Origin: UBA1941 sp046329575
GTDB taxonomy: Bacteria; Bacteroidota; Bacteroidia; Chitinophagales; LD1
NCBI GenBank assembly: GCA_046329575.1
Contig: JAXLUJ010000005.1
Span: 1 to 64,000, forward strand
Length of the DNA: 64,000 bases
Direction of reading: 5' to 3'
Part shown: in pieces, positions 61,532-64,000 of the stretch
Numbering within the stretch: position 1 is the first letter of the stretch
Layout: each line of letters opens with the position of its first letter
Translations under genes and position numbers: made by a program
The notes under the pieces: generated by a model
What the model saw: only the letters and a program-made list of their open reading frames with translations
Databases searched by the model: none
What the model was told of the DNA's origin: nothing

Positions 61532-63115
61532 ATGGCAGAAAATTTCGACACCATAAAGAAGACTATCGGACGCAAACCGGCATCCGCCATTGACCCCAAT
61601 GTGCTGGAATTCGGCAAAATACCGCCGCAGGCGCGGGATTTTGAAGAGGCGGTACTTGGCGCCGTCATGATTGAAGACAAAGCTGTAGATGATGTGATCG
61701 ACATACTTCATGAAGAGTCGTTTTATGTTGAAGCGCATCAGAAGATTTTCCGGGCTATTCGCATGCTGTATTCTGCCGAAGCGCCCATTGACTTGCTTAC
61801 GGTTTGCGAGCAGTTAAAGAAGAATGGCCATCTCGATGAAGTGGGTGGCGCATACGCCATTGCTCAACTCACTAACAAAGTGGGTTCTGCGGCCAACGTA
61901 GAATACCATGCCCGCATCATTTCGCAAAAGTATATTCAACGTTCGCTCATCTCTTCGTCATCGCAAACTATAAAGGATGCTTATGAAGACACTACGGATG
62001 TGTTCGAATTACTGGATCGCGCAGAAAGTGATTTGATGAAGATCAGCGAGAACAACGCAAAAAAATCAACCGAGGACATTGGTTCTATCATCAAAAAAGA
62101 ACTGGAAGAAATCGACATCCGCATCAACAGCGAAGAAAACCTGAACGGTGTACCTTCAGGCTTTACGGATCTGGACCGGGCTACCGGTGGTTGGCAAAAA
62201 AGCGACTTAATTATTGTGGCGGCACGTCCGGGCATGGGTAAAACGGCCTTTACATTGGCGCTGGCCCGTAACAGTTCAGTAGATCATAAAAAGCCGGTTG
62301 CAATATTCTCGTTAGAGATGTCGAGCAACCAATTAGTGCAGCGTTTAATTTCGATGGAATCAGAAATTCCGGCTGAAAAGATACGCAGAGGAAATTTGGA
62401 GAAGCACGAATTTCATCAGCTTACCACCAAGATCGATTCGTTGCGTGCCGCGCAGTTGTTTATTGACGACACTCCCGGCATCAACATTTTTGAACTTCGT
62501 TCGAAGTGCCGCAAGCTGAAGCAGAAGCATGATATTGGCATGATCATCATTGATTATTTGCAGTTGATGAGCGGTACGAATGAAGGCAAGGCGGGCGGCA
62601 ATCGCGAGCAGGAGATTTCGCAAATTTCGAGATCGTTGAAAGGTTTGGCCAAGGAACTTAACGTTCCTGTGATTGCATTGTCGCAACTGAGCCGTGCTCC
62701 GGAAACGCGTGGCGGAAACAAAAAGCCGATTCTATCTGACCTCCGCGAATCGGGCGCTATTGAACAAGATGCCGATATTGTGATTTTCCTTTACCGTGCC
62801 GAATACTATGGTATTTTGCAGGATGAAGAAGGCCGCGACACCAAAGGTTTGGCCGAGATTATTATCGCCAAGCATCGTAACGGCCCGTTAAAAACGGTAA
62901 CCGCCAAGTTCATTGACCGATTTGCCAAGTTTGCTGACTTTGAAGAATTCACCCGTGATGATTCGTACATGGAAGTGCAGAGCGGCGACGAAAAGCGCAT
63001 ATTCAAACGACTTCCGAGCCGGATGAACGAAGATGATGTGGTGCAAAAGAAACACGGCAAAGATGACTTCGCCGGTCCTGGTCAGGATGATGATGACGAT
63101 ATGCCGCCGTTCTAA
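61532..63115 (+). CDS. dnaB: Replicative DNA helicase DnaB
   Basis: A 527-aa hexameric helicase. The N-terminal domain has FEEAVLGAVMIEDKAVDDV and SAEAPIDLLTVCEQLK. The RecA-like domain has Walker A ARPGMGKTAFTLALA, Walker B IGMIIIDYLQLMSG and SQLSRAPETR (motif H3/H4). The C-terminal tail is acidic (GQDDDDDMPPF). There is no intein. It unwinds DNA at the replication fork. ATG 61532 gives the normal N-terminus. It is convergent with recA; the shared terminator lies at 63147. Confidence 0.95.
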   Translation: MAENFDTIKKTIGRKPASAIDPNVLEFGKIPPQARDFEEAVLGAVMIEDKAVDDVIDILHEESFYVEAHQKIFRAIRMLYSAEAPIDLLTVCEQLKKNGHLDEVGGAYAIAQLTNKVGSAANVEYHARIISQKYIQRSLISSSSQTIKDAYEDTTDVFELLDRAESDLMKISENNAKKSTEDIGSIIKKELEEIDIRINSEENLNGVPSGFTDLDRATGGWQKSDLIIVAARPGMGKTAFTLALARNSSVDHKKPVAIFSLEMSSNQLVQRLISMESEIPAEKIRRGNLEKHEFHQLTTKIDSLRAAQLFIDDTPGINIFELRSKCRKLKQKHDIGMIIIDYLQLMSGTNEGKAGGNREQEISQISRSLKGLAKELNVPVIALSQLSRAPETRGGNKKPILSDLRESGAIEQDADIVIFLYRAEYYGILQDEEGRDTKGLAEIIIAKHRNGPLKTVTAKFIDRFAKFADFEEFTRDDSYMEVQSGDEKRIFKRLPSRMNEDDVVQKKHGKDDFAGPGQDDDDDMPPF

Positions 63116-63146
63116 ATGATAGTTGAAATGCTATAGGCTTAAAAAC

Positions 63147-63179
63147 AAAAAAGCGGTCAGTTTAACTGACCGCTTTTTT
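63147..63179. terminator. Bidirectional terminator between dnaB and recA
   Basis: AAAAAAGCGGTCAG, a 5-nt TTTAA loop and CTGACCGCTTTTTT form a perfect 14-bp stem with A and T runs on either side. It serves both convergent genes. Confidence 0.92.
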
Positions 63180-63202
63180 GTTTTTATCGGATAGCGATTG
63201 CA

Positions 63203-64000
63203 TTATTCGTCTTCGTCGCCTTTTTCTGTTTTCACGATTTCAACGCCCTGAATGAATTTCTGACGAATTTTGTTTTCGATATCAGCAGCCAATTCCGGAT
63301 TATCGTGTAATAATTGTTTTACACTTTCGCGGCCCTGACCCACCTTGGTGCCATCGTAACTATACCACGAACCGCTTTTTTGAAGGATTTCGAGATCTGT
63401 TCCGATATCGATGATTTCTCCCACCTTTGAAACCCCTTCGCCATACATCAAATCAAATTCGGTTGTTTTGAATGGCGGCGCCATTTTATTCTTTACCACT
63501 TTCACTTTGGTGCGGTTACCGGTAATTTCTTCCTTGTCTTTGATTTGGCCGATACGGCGGATATCAAGACGAACGGACGCGTAGAATTTCAGTGCGTTAC
63601 CACCGGTAGTGGTTTCGGGGTTACCGAACATCACGCCAATTTTTTCGCGAAGCTGGTTAATGAAAATGCAGCAACAGCCGGTCTTATTGATAGTTCCGGT
63701 GAGTTTGCGTAGTGCCTGGCTCATCAAGCGGGCGTGCAAGCCCATTTTAGACTCACCCATTTCACCTTCCAGTTCGCTGCGGGGAACCAGAGCGGCCACC
63801 GAGTCGATTACGCAAATATCGATGGCTCCTGAGCGGATCAGGTGTTCTGCGATATCAAGCGCTTGTTCGCCATCATCGGGTTGCGAAATGAGAAGGTTGT
63901 TAATGTCAACGCCAAGTTTTACGGCATAGTCTTTATCAAAGGCGTGTTCCGCATCAATGAAGGCGGCTATACCTCCGGCGCGCTGACAATTGGCTATTGC
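63203..64000 (-). CDS. recA: Recombinase RecA, N-terminal part outside the window
   Basis: The C-terminal 265 residues of RecA; the gene continues past the right edge, which cuts it after Walker A. It shows AFIDAEHAFDKDYA, SQPDDGEQALDIAE, Walker B region VIDSVAALVPRSE, FINQLREKIGVMFGNPETT (loop L1 and the SNRP/GNPETT region), TTGGNALKFYASVRLDIRR (loop L2) and a C-terminal acidic tail. It catalyses strand exchange and SOS LexA cleavage. Confidence 0.96.
   Translation of the reverse strand, partial: AIANCQRAGGIAAFIDAEHAFDKDYAVKLGVDINNLLISQPDDGEQALDIAEHLIRSGAIDICVIDSVAALVPRSELEGEMGESKMGLHARLMSQALRKLTGTINKTGCCCIFINQLREKIGVMFGNPETTTGGNALKFYASVRLDIRRIGQIKDKEEITGNRTKVKVVKNKMAPPFKTTEFDLMYGEGVSKVGEIIDIGTDLEILQKSGSWYSYDGTKVGQGRESVKQLLHDNPELAADIENKIRQKFIQGVEIVKTEKGDEDE

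Noticed and set aside
1..64000. CRISPR arrays, rRNA and tRNA genes
   Set aside because: No regularly spaced repeats and no tRNA T-arm plus acceptor pairing or rRNA-like conserved blocks were recognised. Single GGTTCGA-type matches fall inside coding sequence.

Overview
The window is a stretch of Bacteroidota chromosome. The supporting evidence is a C-terminal type IX secretion sorting domain on a subtilase, a Y_Y_Y-propeller LytS-type histidine kinase, DUF3127, DUF4286, L-2-hydroxyglutarate oxidase, a kynurenine pathway for tryptophan breakdown, and TAnnTTTG promoter elements. The gene set looks most like Chitinophagales or a related class, but I cannot fix the rank. No rRNA, tRNA or CRISPR was found.

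Layout. 1-6.1 kb: secreted proteins, a decayed gene, a WYL regulator and a large sensor kinase. 6.2-11.9 kb: one seven-gene minus-strand operon with no recognisable family name as a whole (membrane protein, 807-aa exported protein with a possible C-terminal barrel, trypsin-like protease without signal peptide, second membrane protein, two small exported proteins, exported zinc-protease-like protein). 12.5-22.0 kb: an AT-richer defence island. It contains an XRE regulator, a PLD-SNF2 helicase, a DUF1016 nuclease with a split start, and an Eco57I-type methyltransferase whose 3' end faces an inverted, decayed alternative specificity cassette next to a serine recombinase. This is the most striking element of the window. 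Two ~251-bp inverted repeats, identical over 200 bp, flank the exchangeable region.

22.3-38 kb is housekeeping and catabolism: cbpA/cbpM chaperones, an SDR, 2-aminomuconic semialdehyde dehydrogenase, a NatAB-like ABC exporter, a histidine kinase coupled to an acyl-CoA mutase, kynureninase, ACMS decarboxylase, bcp, a phosphatidylserine decarboxylase-like protein, an L,D-transpeptidase, nadD, corA and a SpoU methyltransferase. 38-64 kb holds mnmG, ppk2, a NarL-type regulator, scpA, a YbaB protein, lhgO, recJ, a T9SS subtilase, kynurenine monooxygenase, rnpA-rpmH, dnaB and partial recA.

Three things point to the neighbourhood of the replication origin: mnmG, rnpA-rpmH and dnaB in one window, two parS-like palindromes just upstream of mnmG with weaker copies nearby, and a 470-bp intergenic region with DnaA-box-like sequences. 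Four intergenic regions (1.2, 24.4, 52.7 and 59.2 kb) carry related mosaic repeats, three of them with an AT-rich core and GC-rich arms. The kynurenine genes are scattered over 35 kb rather than forming one operon: SDR and AMSDH at 23.5-26.1 kb, kynU and ACMSD at 31.8-34.1 kb, KMO at 56.7-58.1 kb. 3-hydroxyanthranilate dioxygenase is not in the window.
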